Notes under the pieces: generated by a model
What the model was told of the DNA's origin: nothing
The model's database searches: none
The model's input: only the letters and a program-made list of their open reading frames with translations
Translations under genes and position numbers: made by a program
Assembly (NCBI GenBank): GCA_020086605.1
Contig: JACBWW010000051.1
Coordinates: 2,175,810 to 2,239,809, forward strand
Direction of reading: 5' to 3'
From: Lanius collurio
Taxonomy: Eukaryota; Chordata; Aves; Passeriformes; Laniidae
Length of the DNA stretch: 64,000 bases
Shown: piece by piece, positions 51,182-64,000 of the stretch
Position numbering within the stretch: position 1 is the stretch's first letter
Layout of the letters: each line of letters starts with the position of its first letter

Positions 51182-54100
51182 CAGTGGGTAAAAGAACACA
51201 ATAATTAATATTCAATGACCAGTGAGCTTTGGCTATTATAATACAGTTTTTTTGCTTCTCCAGTTCACCATGTTTTCATTGTACTAGATGTGAAGACTTA
51301 GATATAAAAACATTGCCTATTTCTTTAAATAGTTAAATATGCCTTCCACAGTCATTGACATGAACCAAAATTAACCAGTGCAGCTATTTCCACTTTCAAG
51401 AACATTTTGCCTTTGTCTGGAAATGCAGTGAAGACAACATACTGTTCCAGGGGTACTTGGAAGCAACCAACATCCATGAGTATGTGCATACAGCTCTCTT
51501 TAATCTCTAGAGGTCAAAATTCTTTGGTTTCATTCATATTAGATTATTTTATTTTAAGGAAAATATATCTGGACATAAGTATCTAATTTTTATTTTGAAC
51601 AGTTTCTGGTTCCTGTCCAACTTTCCCCTTTATCTCCTGCATACCAGCTTCCAGGTATCTGTCTCCTGACGGTAGAGATGTGTGGAGGATTAGTGTCTTG
51701 ATTGGCAGGTTGGCTAACATTACAGTTCTGTTCATATGGAGCTTTCCTTCATGTTCTAAAAAGCCACCACAGGCAGCCCAGGAAAAAATTCTGTTTCCCT
51801 TGTTGCTAAACAGCACATACAACTTTAAATTCAAAATGCAACCTGAAGTGGGATATCTTTATATAGTTCACATATCAATACAGATAGAATTATGGATGAA
51901 ATAATAATTTTTGTCTGCCTATTCAGTAACTTGGAAAGGCAAGCTGTAACTCACAGCAATGACAGAAACCTTTGGGTCATGGGTTGTATCTTATTGTATC
52001 AAAGTGAATAGATCAGAGTCCATCTTAATAAATAGAAACGGAACCATTGTCTTTCAGCCCCAAATCTGTAACACTGTCTGTGTGTGCCTACAGACACATG
52101 AAATATAGAGGGAGGGACAAGCTATTTAGGGCTGGGCTTGCCCATGTCTTCCTACATTATACCCTTTAAACAGGGTCCAATCCTATGGAAGACACTCTGT
52201 AAAACAGGAATTTGGTATTATGAACAGCCATCATGAGCAAAACTTTTAGGAATATTTCCTTTTCATAAACTACACTTTCTCTGCTCCCAAGAGGGAGACT
52301 TTGCCAAAACTCAGGTGACTGTCAGACTTAAAACATTCACATAATTTTCCATACATGGAGTACCAGCCAGGCACTGACCCCACTCAGGCCAAGGATCAAA
52401 TGACAGAGCAGTGTTAATCTAATACTTCCCCAACAATACAGAAGGGTCCCTGTAATATATGAAAATTGTTTTAAGAAATATCTTGGAAAAAAAACCTGTT
52501 TCATTACAAACTGATGGGAACAGGATGTGCAGAAGCCTGGCTGTGGAATGATTGAAAAGGAGGTTTGGGGGTTTGTATCTGACTTGTAGATGAATTATGA
52601 GTGCCTTGTTTTTGTGCAAATGAACCCATTTAACTTAGAGCTAAAAGCAAGGATTGTAACTGAGGTCTGCAGACTGATTCTGATGTGAGGGCTGAAATAC
52701 TTACAGTACTATGGGATTATGAGAGCACTTCAGAATCAGTGGTTTGTTATTTGGATCAGAAACAAAAAGTACTGCTTGGTACATAAAGCTTTTACCCTCA
52801 GTTCCCAAGTCTAAATTTATCCTTTCTCTAATACTATTGCATTTCCTACTGTACAACTTCAACACAGCTGTCCCTAACTTAAATCACATTCTACTACATC
52901 CTAGTTTCTATTTTAGGCCTTAAAATTAGGAAGTGCCATCTCCCTTGAGGGTTCTTTCAAGAGAATAAAATAATTTCATCACACTTCTCCATGGAGGTTT
53001 TTTTTAAAAAAATTATTTGTTAAAGTATTTATATTTTTCTCCTCAGCAAAAGTATTCTGTAAGCCCTGTACTATAATACAGGGACAAAAGGAGCAAAATT
53101 TAGAAAATTTCTTATCTATGAGCATCTGAGTGACTTGGATAATATGCTGTTTCTTAGTTTGCCTTCAACCATATTAATTTCTACCAATTTCACTGCAGTT
53201 GTGTTAGTTTCCATACTATTTCTTATTTTTTGTGAACTTATTTTTAGCTCTATGGTCTTCATGTCTTTTCTGCTGGAACCTCCCTTATCAGACAGAGTTC
53301 TTAAGTTGAATAAAGTGGCAAAGTTAACAGAGCTTCCCTTCTGACTCTAGTATAAACAGTCTGTTGCTATTCACTTGTGGGTTTCCTTGTGGGAAAAAAA
53401 GTCTGCTGTTTGGATCATACTATTTTGAGGTCTTTAACTTGAATCTCACTGCTGGCTAATTTGTAGGAGTTCAAGGAGGACTGCATATTATTTATACACT
53501 TTATATTGTCAGAAGCCTGCCTTAATTTGTGGGACTGATAACTGAAATAAACCAAGATCCAAAGTGGAAAGTGGTTCTTTTAGCAGAGAATCCCTTAGGA
53601 GTTGCTTTTAGGAAAATTCCATTAACCTTATCTTTGCAATGTCTTTTCCAAATTGCTTTTTTGCAGGTGGCAATTGCAGTCAAGCGCTTTGTGAATGAGA
53701 GGTTCTAACACAGACTGGGCCACAAAAGCCCTGTGCCTCTTGCACCTTGCACCATTGACTCCCGTTGGTTGTTTCTAACAGCTCTGCTGCTCACTCACAA
53801 TTCACCTTAAAGGTCTCCTTTCAGACAAGGATAGTAATTCCAGAAACAAAGGCTCCTCATTGTGCAATAAGCTTTTCTTATTCTCAGACCTGTTTGGATG
53901 TGAGCCACTACCCTTCTGAGTGGTTAAGTGATTTCTCAAATCTGTTACAGGAGCAAAAATTGTATCAAAATATTTGATATGTTTAGACTGCAAAAGGACC
54001 AGAAAAGAACTTAGTACTAAAAAAGCAGCTTAACTGCAACTTCAGGTGGAATGGATGCACACACAAACCTCTTCCATCAAATCCAATCTTATTAAGTTAT

Positions 54101-55447
54101 TAATATTTTATTAATTTGAATGGCCTTTATGCACTTTAGGTGCCTTCTGTGCTCTGCAAATTGTGAAGTGACTGCAACTTTATCTTGGTCCCACAAGAGA
54201 TGGTCCATTGTTCCTCTCAACAGCTTAATCAGATGTGTCAGTCAGGACGAGAGGGGGAGGCACTGCTGGTAGGAAAGTGAAAACCAGAAAAATGTTGCGA
54301 TAGTCCAAAGTATTCCCTTGCTAATTTTCCTAATTAAATTGCTATGCAAAAATTGCCAAGTGATTTAAATCCCAAGGGAAGATTCGTTGGGTTTTTTTCT
54401 GAGCTAGTCCTACCAACAGCCACCCCTTAGAGCACTCATAAATCAGAATCTTGCATGAGGCACAATTTAAGGTTTGTTGTTTTGAAGTTGCATCAAATAA
54501 TTGATCAGAAATTGTAACTGGGATTATAGAACAAGATCAGGAATTAAATTTAGCAAATAATTGCAAAAATAATTGAAGTTACAAATCCTGAAAACTGAGA
54601 AACATTTCCTTTTAATGCCCACAGGGATGGGACTTGTGGCTTTGATTAGGATTAACGCTAGGAGATGGGGGAATTAAGAGAACAGAGAAGATTTAGATTG
54701 GTTTACAGTTATGACATATAACCAATTTCAAGAAAGAAAGCAAAACTTTCCAAACCTGTGTAGACGTAAAATTTAAGATAAAAACTAATATTTCCATTTC
54801 AAAGACTGCAATTTCTGACAAGTACTCTGATCATTTATAAATGGTCAACTGGTAAAACCTTGGGTGTCCCAGTTCTAGCAGATCTTTGAGGTTCTTATTT
54901 GACCACCTTGTGTGTGCCTGCTGATTTACATACTGAGCCTATTGTTTGTTCATCCATTGAGACTGAACTTAAGTGGACTTAATTCCTAGTTATGAGGAGG
55001 CAAAAAAAGATATTTTTTAGCAATTTTTTACTTTCTTCATAAAAAATTATTTCCGCTTCCAACTACTTTTGAAAAATAAAAATGCTGCAAATGAAGTAAT
55101 TTTTTAAATATTATTTTTCTTTTTTGAAAACATTTCCTTGGGTTCTGGTAGCAGAGGTCTAATCCTATTTCTGCTGAAGGCTCAAAGACTCTCACTGCTT
55201 CTGTGAATGAGTCCTAATTTGGGCTCACTGCTATAGATCCGTGAAACACAGAGAGTGTCAGTCTGCTCAGTATTGGCAAATTGTTTGGATTTTATTTAAA
55301 ACAGCCTGAGGGAAATTCATCCTGTATGTTAATCAAATGTTTTCAGAATCACATATACATAAAAACCCCACCCCAGAAGGCATAAAGTGAGAACACAGAT
55401 ATTGTACAAAGCATGGAGTGTCTTTATGTGTCAGTTTTTCTCTCACC
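51182..55447. other. gene-free sequence with one exon-like segment
   Basis: No gene is supported apart from the exon candidate at 53667-53708. The block around 54290-54600 holds many AATTA/ATGCAAA cores and may be conserved noncoding DNA. Confidence 0.45.
53667..53708 (+). other. possible terminal coding exon piece
   Basis: A strong acceptor-like stretch (branch-like CCATTAAC near 53620, then a pyrimidine-rich tract ending TTTTTTGCAG at 53666) precedes 13 codons reading VAIAVKRFVNERF and a TAA stop. No protein family is recognised. Many chance acceptors of this quality exist in AT-rich introns, so the coding reading is weak. Confidence 0.15.
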
Positions 55448-55507
55448 ATATTCCCCATGGAATAGACTTTATTCCCCATGGAATAGACTTTATTCCCTAT
55501 GGTAGAC
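55448..55507. repeat. 21-bp minisatellite, about 2.9 copies
   Basis: Copies at 55448-55468 and 55469-55489 share TATTCCCCATGGAATAGACT. The third (from 55490) has diverged and is about 3 bases shorter. Each copy carries the palindrome TTCCCCATGGAA-like core. Confidence 0.92.
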
Positions 55508-56873
55508 ATTGGATGGATTTCTGCCCTTATTGAGTTCATGGACAAAATTGTAAATTAATCTTATGGATAGGGAAAAAAAAACCCTCAAACCCTAGCACAG
55601 ACATGGTATCACCCTTTATTCTGAAAATTATTTCCATTCCCTTTTATTCATCTGTCACCATTTTTTAATGTTTCAGCCTTGTTTATTTGACTTGAAGTGT
55701 AACTTGTTAAATCTCTCTAACTACACTTAATATCTTTTGTTTATAGAAGTTTAACTGAAACTGAAGTAGTGAAATTCAAACTAAATATTTATAGCTTGCT
55801 GAACCATTGTTAGATACACTTTCTAAATAAGAGTAAGGAACAATTAGGACATACTTGCAAAATATTCTGAACTTGATAAAGACACATTTTCAGAAAGAAA
55901 TCTGTTCTTTCAAAACATTAAACTGTTCTCATCTCACAAATGCTTATTTAACTACATCTAATTCCATGTAATTTGAGACTAGAATGAAATCCAGAGGGTG
56001 TACTACATACCAGCATTTCTGCATGAGTACTCCTGTGCAGCTAACAAGGTTGGGCAGCTCTGTGTATAATTCATGGCTACTCAGGGGGTATCTTAGGTCT
56101 TCAAGTACAGCTTCATCTTGCAGAATTCAGATTTAGGGTTTGGTGTGAGAAACACAGCATTTAGTTCACTTCTGGGCTGCTGTGGTGCTGTGAATAGAGC
56201 AGGTTTTGTTTTGCTGATGGAAGGAGTAAACAACTGTGACTAAAAATCTTGATTAGAGTAGCCCTTGGCCTCCAGAGGTGATCTGAGTTGTAAACATGAT
56301 GTTGTCAAAGGAAGTTGCGATTAATAACACTGTGTGCAAAAGAATAATCTTGTGGCAGAAAAAATCTGAAACAGATAGGATGTGTTGGGATACATATTAA
56401 ATATGTATTAAATGGGCTAATGTCTCATTCCTGTAATTGAAATTGCTTATGGAGAATCTAATTAACCTTTCAAACGCTGATTCCCGAGTATTTTTGGCAT
56501 CAAGAGCTATTTCTTGAGGAAAACATCAGATGCCAGCACCAAAACGTTTTGTTCTCTATTTATTTCATATCTCTCTCTGGAAAAGCTTCAATTAAGGGTT
56601 AGGAATTAAATAATACTCTGTGTGTGCGGCTGTGGCCCGATCCAGCAAATTTCATCGCCAGACCTTTGCCGAAGATCCCCGAGAGCCAAAGGCCATTTAA
56701 AAGAGAGGGTTGGGTTGGTTTTGTTCCTTCATCTGCTGTTTGCTGTTCCTTGGAGCATCACTGAACTGCAGCTGCTGAGTCAGCCTGGTCCCCACAGACC
56801 CCTGGGCTTCCCTCGTGTTTGCAGTCCGGTGGCCAGAGAGGGGAACAGAAGCTCGGGCACTGCACGGGACTGA

Positions 56874-56874
<1 letters not shown>
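55508..56874. other. gene-free sequence
   Basis: No gene is supported. A stretch near 56440-56540 lacks simple repeats and may be conserved noncoding DNA. The G/C content rises from about 56620 toward the triplet repeat. Confidence 0.5.
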
Positions 56875-56923
<49 letters not shown>

Positions 56924-56992
56924 AGCAGCAGCAGCAGCAGCAGCAGCAGCACAGCAGCAGCAGCAGCAGCAGCACAGCAGCAGCAGCAGTAG
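56875..56992. repeat. inverted CTG/CAG triplet repeat
   Basis: Sixteen CTG units (56875-56922) run directly into CAG units. There are nine CAG (56923-56949), then CA, seven CAG (56952-56972), CA, five CAG (56975-56989), then TAG. The centre is a perfect palindrome with arms of at least 27 nt. One strand can fold into a long, fully paired hairpin rather than the mismatched hairpins of ordinary CTG or CAG tracts. Poly-Leu/Ser/Gln/Cys frames across it are artefacts. It may be a real fold-back expansion or an assembly join of two reads of opposite strand. Confidence 0.95.
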
Positions 56993-59900
56993 TGTTGGTT
57001 ATCTCACTTTTCCTCTCTCTGTTAGGGAGCTGGATGGTGAGCTCACATGTTTTGGGTTTCCCTGAGTTCTGATGGATGATTATGATTTAACATAGATGGA
57101 AAGTTGGGTGAGAGCTGCATTTCAATAAAAATAATTAGTTACAATTTAGGTCATGAATAGTCATAGGTGAGTTTAACATGCCTCAGGTTCCTGGGCTGTA
57201 TAGAGGAGAAGATAAGTTTTGACTGGTTAGAAATGTTCAAATATTTAATTTCAAAATAATGCTATTTTGCAGAATTTATCAAGTGGAAAATACTTGATTA
57301 GGCCTAAATTTAGTGAGGCAAAGCCTCAAATCAAAAGAAATTGCCAGACCTTCTGGAGGCTTCCATCCACTTTTACCAGTGAACTGTGTGCTTTGAGGAG
57401 AAAAGCCAGACATCAGGATCTTTTGGCACTTAAGTGGTTAAATTGTCCCTTTGGATCTTGCAGAACAATATCAGTCATCTCATGTTAAGGGAAAAAAACG
57501 TCTTATCTTTGACAGAAATGAATTACCTCATATGGGACAGCTACATTTTGTCTGATGCCTGTTGTCAGCTTTCACTGGGAGATGAGGAACTAAGAAATAG
57601 ATTTCATCAAGTTTTGAGATGAGGGAAATGAAATCTTAGCAAAGAAAACAAGTTATGCCTCCAAAATGGATTGTACAAGCAAGAAGATCTATCAGGTGAA
57701 AACTGAATGTTAAAATAATTTGCCAAAAGATGACTTATGCAATGCTGGGGAGACAGAAAAAGGTGAAGTGCCCTAAAATTCCTAGTTTATCAAAGGCCTG
57801 TTTAAGTCATCTAGGTTTACTGCTTGTCATTTTTTGTTGTTGTAGTTCTGTTGTGGTTTGGTTTTGTTTTTAATCCCCCGTAGGTATTTGCCAGTGCTAC
57901 ACTTTTATAAATCTCGAGTGAGCTGCCTGTTCCCTTTTCCATCAGCCTGTGACACGGAGTTCTGCAGACATTCTGTGCTGCAGCTTTGCAGGCAGTTTCC
58001 CTTCTGATGATCTCCTCTTCTCAGAAGACCATTTCCTATGTCACTAAGCAAGGGAAACTTGGAACCTGTGTCCTGGCAGATCAATAGTTCAGGTGTAGTA
58101 CTGAGGTGTGGTCTTTTTCTGCAACTCATTTTAGGTGAAGTGGAAATATAGAAAAATGGACAGGTCTCTGCTATTTTGGTCTGATCCAAATATGTCAGTT
58201 TACAGAAGCTTTCTTATTACCTTCCTGCCACTGTCTAGTCTCCTAGTATTAATTTACATTTTTTCTGCCACAAGGTCAGTCAAATGTAATTAAACAAAAA
58301 ACTTAAACTGATTTATTAAGATTAAAAAATTATTATAACTGCACAGTCTGAGTTCAGTTTTTATTTTTCTGCTTCATTTCACCACTTCTTGATAAAGTGT
58401 TTTTGGCTCCTCCGTGACCTCTGAAAAATGGAGCAAAATGGAGACTGGGACTTGATTCAGAGAACTTGGCAATACATTATCCCAGTCCAACAAATACAGA
58501 ATCTGTGAATAAAATGTAGCACCTCTGTGACTGAGGCTCTCTCCTCTTAAGGGTATGGTGTGAAATATATTCTATAAGGCAAAGGCAGAGTTAAAAACAT
58601 CAAAATAAGCTAGTGCTTGTATCTTTTTCAAAATGTGTCATTCTAATATCCAGTAAATACATTGGCGTTTTTGGACATTGTAGGCTCTCCCCGCAGTCAC
58701 ACCATGTGAAACAAGCTCTAAATTGAGCAGAATTGTTGTTGTATGGGTGGTTTGTTTGTTTCCATCAGGTGTGAAGTTTGTACTTTAAATGAAAAAAGAA
58801 ACCTGGTAAGAGATGTGGATTGGATTTATGTTGATTTGATGTGAATTAGAGTTCAGAGTTTTTTTGTTTCTTAAGTTGTGAAGATAAAGCAAAAACTGTA
58901 ACTAATTCTCCTTTATTGTTTTGCTGCTTTAAAGATTTTACTTTGTTAAAAGTGGGCTTGGGATCACATTAGTCATTTTCTGCTCAAATGATATTGCACT
59001 TACAGAAAATGCACATACTCAGGAGGTTAATTTTTCTCTCTCCTAAAACAGGATCAGAGCCTTTGAGTGACCTTGGTGTTTCCAGTCAGCTGGTCACAGA
59101 GGGATAAAGGCATGGATAACATTAGTGGTTGTCCTATTTTACTGACTGTTCTCTTCCCTGAAGGGAACAGGTACTTCTAGCTGAAATGTCAGAGTAGAAG
59201 TAAGTGGTTGAAATTGCTACTTTTTTTGTTTTTTTCCTTGTAAACATTTTTCAGGATTATTGCTCATCAAGACAGAAGTAATTTGGATTTATTTATAGGC
59301 TGAGCAAAGCAAATAAGACCGTTTCCACCAAGATTGCCATGTACTAAAACAAAAAATAGAAGTTACATCATACTTTGCATTTCTCAAGTGTAACATACCA
59401 CTGCTAATAAGGAAAATTATATGACTCAAGTCATGATGTAAAATAATTGATGCATAACTCCAAAAATGAAGATCAGTGTCATTCAGGTTGAAACTAGTTC
59501 TGTGCTTGAATCCAGGTGAACTATATCATAAACCAGCTTTGTGTCGTATTCAGACCATGCCATCATGTTTTGGTGCCTGTTAATATCTGGCTTGTTTTAG
59601 GAAGACCTGCAGAGTATTTGAGGTTCTTGGTCATGTTGTAATGAGACATTAATCCTTGTTGAATCTGGAAACATGATCTTCAGAAGAAGTTGTCTCAGTC
59701 CAGCCTGTGGAAGAAGCAATTTCTCATTGTCATAGTTGGCTGTGCCTGTTCTTTAGGGCACAAAAAATACATGACTGTGAATCAAGGGCTTTGGACTGTA
59801 CACAGTCCTGTGATTGCTGTAGTTAATGGAGATTGTTCTGGTGTGCTTTGTTTCCCATCTTGCTTCCTGGGTAAGAGAGGGCTTCAGTGGTTTTTTTCAT

Positions 59901-62900
59901 GTTTCTGTGGTGAGCATTCTCGTGTGCTGACTGTGTAGGTGGGCACATTCACCTCCTGGCACTTTATTGGTGTTTCATTATCTGATGTTCACTGTCTTTT
60001 CACACTTCCAACACCTGTCAGACACACCTTGTAATAGGAAGGAATAGTGTAAAGGATATGCTTGAATCTGCACTTGTTTGGCCTCTCCTGCTTGTGCCCT
60101 GTCATTGACAAGCAATTATACCTGTGCAGCTGCTGCAGTGTCCCCTGGGCATAAAATCTGAATGAGCTGTGCTTTTCTTTCCCTACATAATTATAATAAA
60201 TACCAAGTATTCTTACCATTGAAATTTTCACACGTGGCAGGGTCCATAGAAAGTCCTAAAGAGCTCAGACTGGGAACAATTAACAGAGAGTGTGACTGGG
60301 TGCTTCTAGTTCTGCTTCTCTGAGCTCTGCATACCCCAAACAGTGAATTGCTGCTTAGTGCAGGAACTCTGATCCTGGAGAAGCTGCAGAAAATACTCCT
60401 TCAGGCAGAGTCTGGTGCTTTGAGAAATGCTGGTAAGTGATGGAGTAAATCAATGGCATTTTATTTTTGAAACTACTGTAGAGTACATCCTTGATAAATT
60501 TAGCCATTAGCAGATGACATCTGTAAAATCTGATGGGGTAGTATCTGTGCCCAGTTAGCAAATATTTAGGAAGAGTGGGCTGAAACCCACCAAACTGTTT
60601 GTTAGGTACCTCCAACTGCCAGGCAGCTGAGGAGAAAACCAAGGGAAAGAGATTCTGATACTTGTCAAGTGAGAGGAATGCCAAATGAAATAGTGAGAGC
60701 TGAATGAATTGCAGATTCTGAAACTAAAATGTTGAGTAGCTTCAAGTGTTTGAAATGAGTAAAAAAAAACTTGGGTGTTTTGATAACACTTATGGAGGAG
60801 ACCCTGTAATTAATGTAGCTACTCTGAGCAGCTCTTGTAACTCAAGCTAACACACAGATACGCTGTGGGTTTTCTGTGTTGCATATGGGTTATTTGTCCA
60901 TATTGCCCATACTGCAATTCTGAATGAGAATTCGAGTGTTGTTCTGGATGTTTGTGTAACAAGGCTCTCATAGGCCCTTGTATTTAAAGGCAGAATTATT
61001 ATTTTAAGCCAGTCTGGAAGACTGAAATCCATAAAAGCCATTAGACTGATTATCATCCTGTAATACTGTCAAAAATCATGTTAATTGGTGAGCGCAAGCC
61101 GTCCTCTGCTAACAGCTTTTCTCTTTAATTGAATTTTTGCCAAATCGGTGTCATTGAGATTCTGTAATGGACATTTTTGCTCCCAGGGTGTTTTTTGTTT
61201 AGATGTGATGCTGGGGAATAGGACTGTATTTTATTGTGTATTATTTATCTGCTTCAGAAAGACAGAAAGTTTTCAAGTGATTAGCATGGCTGCTGGTAGC
61301 AATCGAGAAACTGATACCCAGAAATTTGTCATGAACTCCTCTGATGTCAAAATCTGCTACTGTCTGGATGCTCTTTGTTGTTTCATCACTGCTGGCTTCT
61401 TCCTATTTATTTTATTTTTTTCTTTCATTTTGCATTTTGGGGCAGAGATGGGTGAAGGAGGTAATCAGTTGCCCAGCTGTGCCTCCCCTCTCTGGCTAAA
61501 AAGGGTGTTAGTCAGGCAAACACCTCATAATCCTTAGATAAATTTGCTGTCTCTCCAGCTGCTGGGTTTTGTTTGTTAGGGGGGTTTGTTGTTTTTTTTT
61601 TCTTTCTTTGATTTTTTTTGGTTGTTCTTTAAGTAGGTTATGCTGTCAACTACTTTAATCTGAACCTTTTCCAGGTAGATCCCAAAGGCATTGCTTTTGG
61701 GACAGCTGGAGCACATCCTGTCATAACTTTCATTATCAGGTTATTTTCCCCATCTTTTAAAGATTTTTGGCCATACTTTTGAGAACTGATAGTGTTGTTT
61801 CTGCAATGATCTAGATGCACAGCATCTCCCTGTCTGTGGTTCATATCCTTGGTTGGAAATGCTGTTGTCTAATGCAACATTTTGCTTCTAATATGAAGGA
61901 AAAAAGGAAAATCTCTGTGGAATACTTTGTATTTTCCTTCATTTCAGGCAGATTTTCGTAAAAGCCTCTGGAAATCATTACTTTCACTGAATGGATTTAC
62001 TGTGTAGATCAATCCCAGTGGATGCAGAAGGTCTGTTTTCACTTGCCAGGTAGCTCTTGCACTTGTTTGTTTGTTGGTTCATTCATACACATTCCCGGAG
62101 TGGGAATTGAATACCCCTTCAGGACAGATTACGTATGAATGGGGAGGGACAATCAATGGTTATAGTGGTAAATGTCTGACATTTTTACTTCAATACTTGC
62201 AAAAAAACCTCCAATATCTAGAGATGTATGGCCTGGAAAAGAATGTGCTCTCAGATAAAGATATGGAAATTATTTATGTTGATAATTTAGTCCCTTGCTT
62301 GAAACAGATACAGAGAAAGAAGTACACAAATAAAACTTGAAATTTATTCTGTTTTGATTTTGCAGCTATTTAATTTTTGTAATTGTGAATCAGGATAGAA
62401 ATAGATGATAATTATTTTGTCAAATTTTATAATTTTTTCTGTTCTGATCCATGTCAGTGCCTACAGCTGTAGACTTTTGAGCTAGAAGTAGCATTATATG
62501 ACCTCCTCTAGTAAATCCTGCATATCTTCTAAACTGGGGATAGAATCTTTTTGAACATGATCAGACCAATTTAACATTAATTTTAATATCTGTCACTTAG
62601 TTTAATTATAGTGAAACCCAGCTCTATGCTATTGCAGATTGTCCCTTTTCAGAGCCTGTGTAAATTAAGTTTGGAATTTTTTTTTTATTCTTCTATTGGT
62701 TTTAATATCCCTGTTTATTGGTTTTTTTTTTTTTTTAATGAAAGAAATAGTACACATATGTGCTTCGCGAAACTAAAAATAAAATAACTTTAGAAAGTTT
62801 CTGAAAAACAAAGCAGTTTATTTCAATCCTGTTTAAATAAATAAATGCCACCATATGGCTTTTATTAAAGCACTCTCTGTAGCTGCATGCATCATGCAGG

Positions 62901-63343
62901 TGCTCACTCTCCAAAAAGGTGTTGATTTGTCCTCTTTGTTACTTTTGTCAAGGTGATGACCTGGTAAATGCTACCAACTTTCCTTGCTGATAGCAGTGCT
63001 TTCCTGCAGAGTTTAGTGGGATGTAAATACTTACCTTCCACTGCTGGTACATCTTTATAACCTGGCATTTATGAGGGATGCCCTCTTGCTCGGCAAATGA
63101 CACACTTCTAAATGGGAAATAAGGTGGTTGGATTCCTTTTGTTGAGTAAATGTGCATGTTTGTTATATGTGAATAACAAAGCATAAATTATCATTTTTCC
63201 TCTTACTAAGTACTTCAGGAGAGAAAAATACACATTCCTCTTGACAACCGCGTATTTACTTGGGATAAAATACACAGAAAACACTGGACTTAATGAAAAG
63301 GCTGTGAAGCTGCCTAAAAAGACTTTGAAATGCATTTTTAGAC
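56993..63343. other. gene-free sequence
   Basis: No gene is supported. T/G-rich runs occur near 61565-61625 and T runs near 62675-62740. A block near 61070-61150 with ATTAATT-like cores and CpGs may be conserved noncoding DNA. The 129-codon plus frame (61148-61537) has two hydrophobic stretches but no recognisable family and probably arises by chance from T-rich sequence. Confidence 0.5.
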
Positions 63344-63353
63344 NNNNNNNNNN
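63344..63353. other. assembly gap (10 N)
   Basis: Ten N residues. The length is a placeholder and the true gap size is unknown. Any reading frame crossing it is unreliable. Confidence 1.
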
Positions 63354-64000
63354 ATTGATGAGGTTTCTGTGGCCAGTGCTGAGGCTGTGCCCCATTTCCT
63401 GTGACTCCTTGCATGTGGGGTCCTCTGCCCCATCCAGTGTCTTCATTGCTCAAGGCCTCAGCCTCAGGCTTGTATTTCTCACCTTTCTGGTTCAAGTATT
63501 GCAGCTGGAAATGGACCCACTTGGGTACCTTCTGGGCTGCAGTGTCAAGACACTGTCCTGAGTGTTAGACCTGCTCCTGAGACGTGTTTGCTTGCAGGCA
63601 GATCAGGGCTAAAGATTTTCCATCTCTGCAGTATCATACAGAGAATTCATACTGCAAGAGGAGCTTGTCTGTGTGTTTGAGTGCAGGTCTGCATAATTCC
63701 CAGTTTCCCTGAAAGTCAGGTCTGAGATGCTGATCTGTGTGAGGGAAAACCATGGAGAGTGCTCTGTAATTGCAGATTTTTTGGTAGAGGCAGAGAAATA
63801 AGCTGTGTGCTGTACCAATGGTATCACTAATCATAAAGGAGGTATATTTACATCTGTTAGAGTTGTTTGCTCAGAGGTTTTTTCACCATTCTGTTAACAA
63901 TAGCATGAACGATTTCTGTAAAAACTTCTAAGACAAACTGGTTTTGTGGAACTTTCTAGCAGCTCTGAGTGTCCCTCAACTTTGTCACTACAAAAGATTT
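63354..64000. other. gene-free sequence after the gap
   Basis: Somewhat more G/C-rich than the left side of the gap, up to about 63600. No gene, LTR border or repeat family is recognised. Confidence 0.45.

Noticed and set aside
50878..51208. Several frames on both strands of about 80-108 codons
   Set aside because: Tetranucleotide microsatellite read in different frames. Compositionally trivial.
56697..57072. Frames with long Leu, Ser, Gln or Cys runs
   Set aside because: These are translations of the CTG/CAG repeat in different frames and strands. No flanking protein homology is recognisable.
61148..61537. 129-codon plus-strand frame with hydrophobic segments
   Set aside because: The hydrophobic stretches come from T-rich sequence, and no family or conserved motif is apparent.
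1..64000. CRISPR array, bacterial operons or tRNA/rRNA genes
   Set aside because: No regularly spaced repeats with unique spacers, no dense coding and no intact cloverleaf were seen. All other evidence points to a vertebrate nuclear genome.

Overview
The window reads as nuclear DNA from a bird, most likely a passerine. It is AT-rich, has almost no long open frames, and carries CR1 LINE tails (about 7472-8040, 42343-42397, 45795-45962). It also has an ERVL-type solo LTR whose opening I recognise as a common passerine type (1337-2027) and a class I (gammaretrovirus-like) endogenous retrovirus on the minus strand (about 13.1-17.7 kb). There is one assembly gap of 10 N at 63344-63353. The species call rests on my recognition of repeat families, not on a search.

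Layout. 0-13 kb: gene-free sequence with the solo LTR, a perfect 24-bp-arm hairpin at 5241-5297 and a CR1 copy. 13.1-17.7 kb: the provirus, read right to left as 5' LTR, proline-type primer binding site, splice donor, leader or gag with a 36-bp tandem array, decayed gag, protease remnant, RT remnant lacking its catalytic core, RNase H, integrase, and the start of a possible env frame. The 3' LTR and nearly all of env are missing. 17.7-50 kb: mostly unremarkable noncoding sequence with a second LTR-like block (22836-23127), an imperfect miRNA-like hairpin (27009-27072), a small frame that looks like a signal peptide (40082-40216) and a tRNA-like SINE relic near 48.98 kb. 50-64 kb: a layered pyrimidine microsatellite (50967-51181), a 21-bp minisatellite (55448-55507), a striking CTG tract joined head-on to a CAG tract (56875-56992), and the gap.

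No host protein-coding gene can be called with confidence. Most open frames are chance or repeat-derived. Two short segments could be host exons (40082-40216 and 53667-53708) and are offered only as candidates. The retroviral genes are all broken by stops, frameshifts and deletions, so the element cannot act on its own. Nothing here forms a clear new functional system. The best leads are the two fold-back hairpins, the CTG/CAG palindrome and the provirus with its RT core removed and a repeat-expanded leader.
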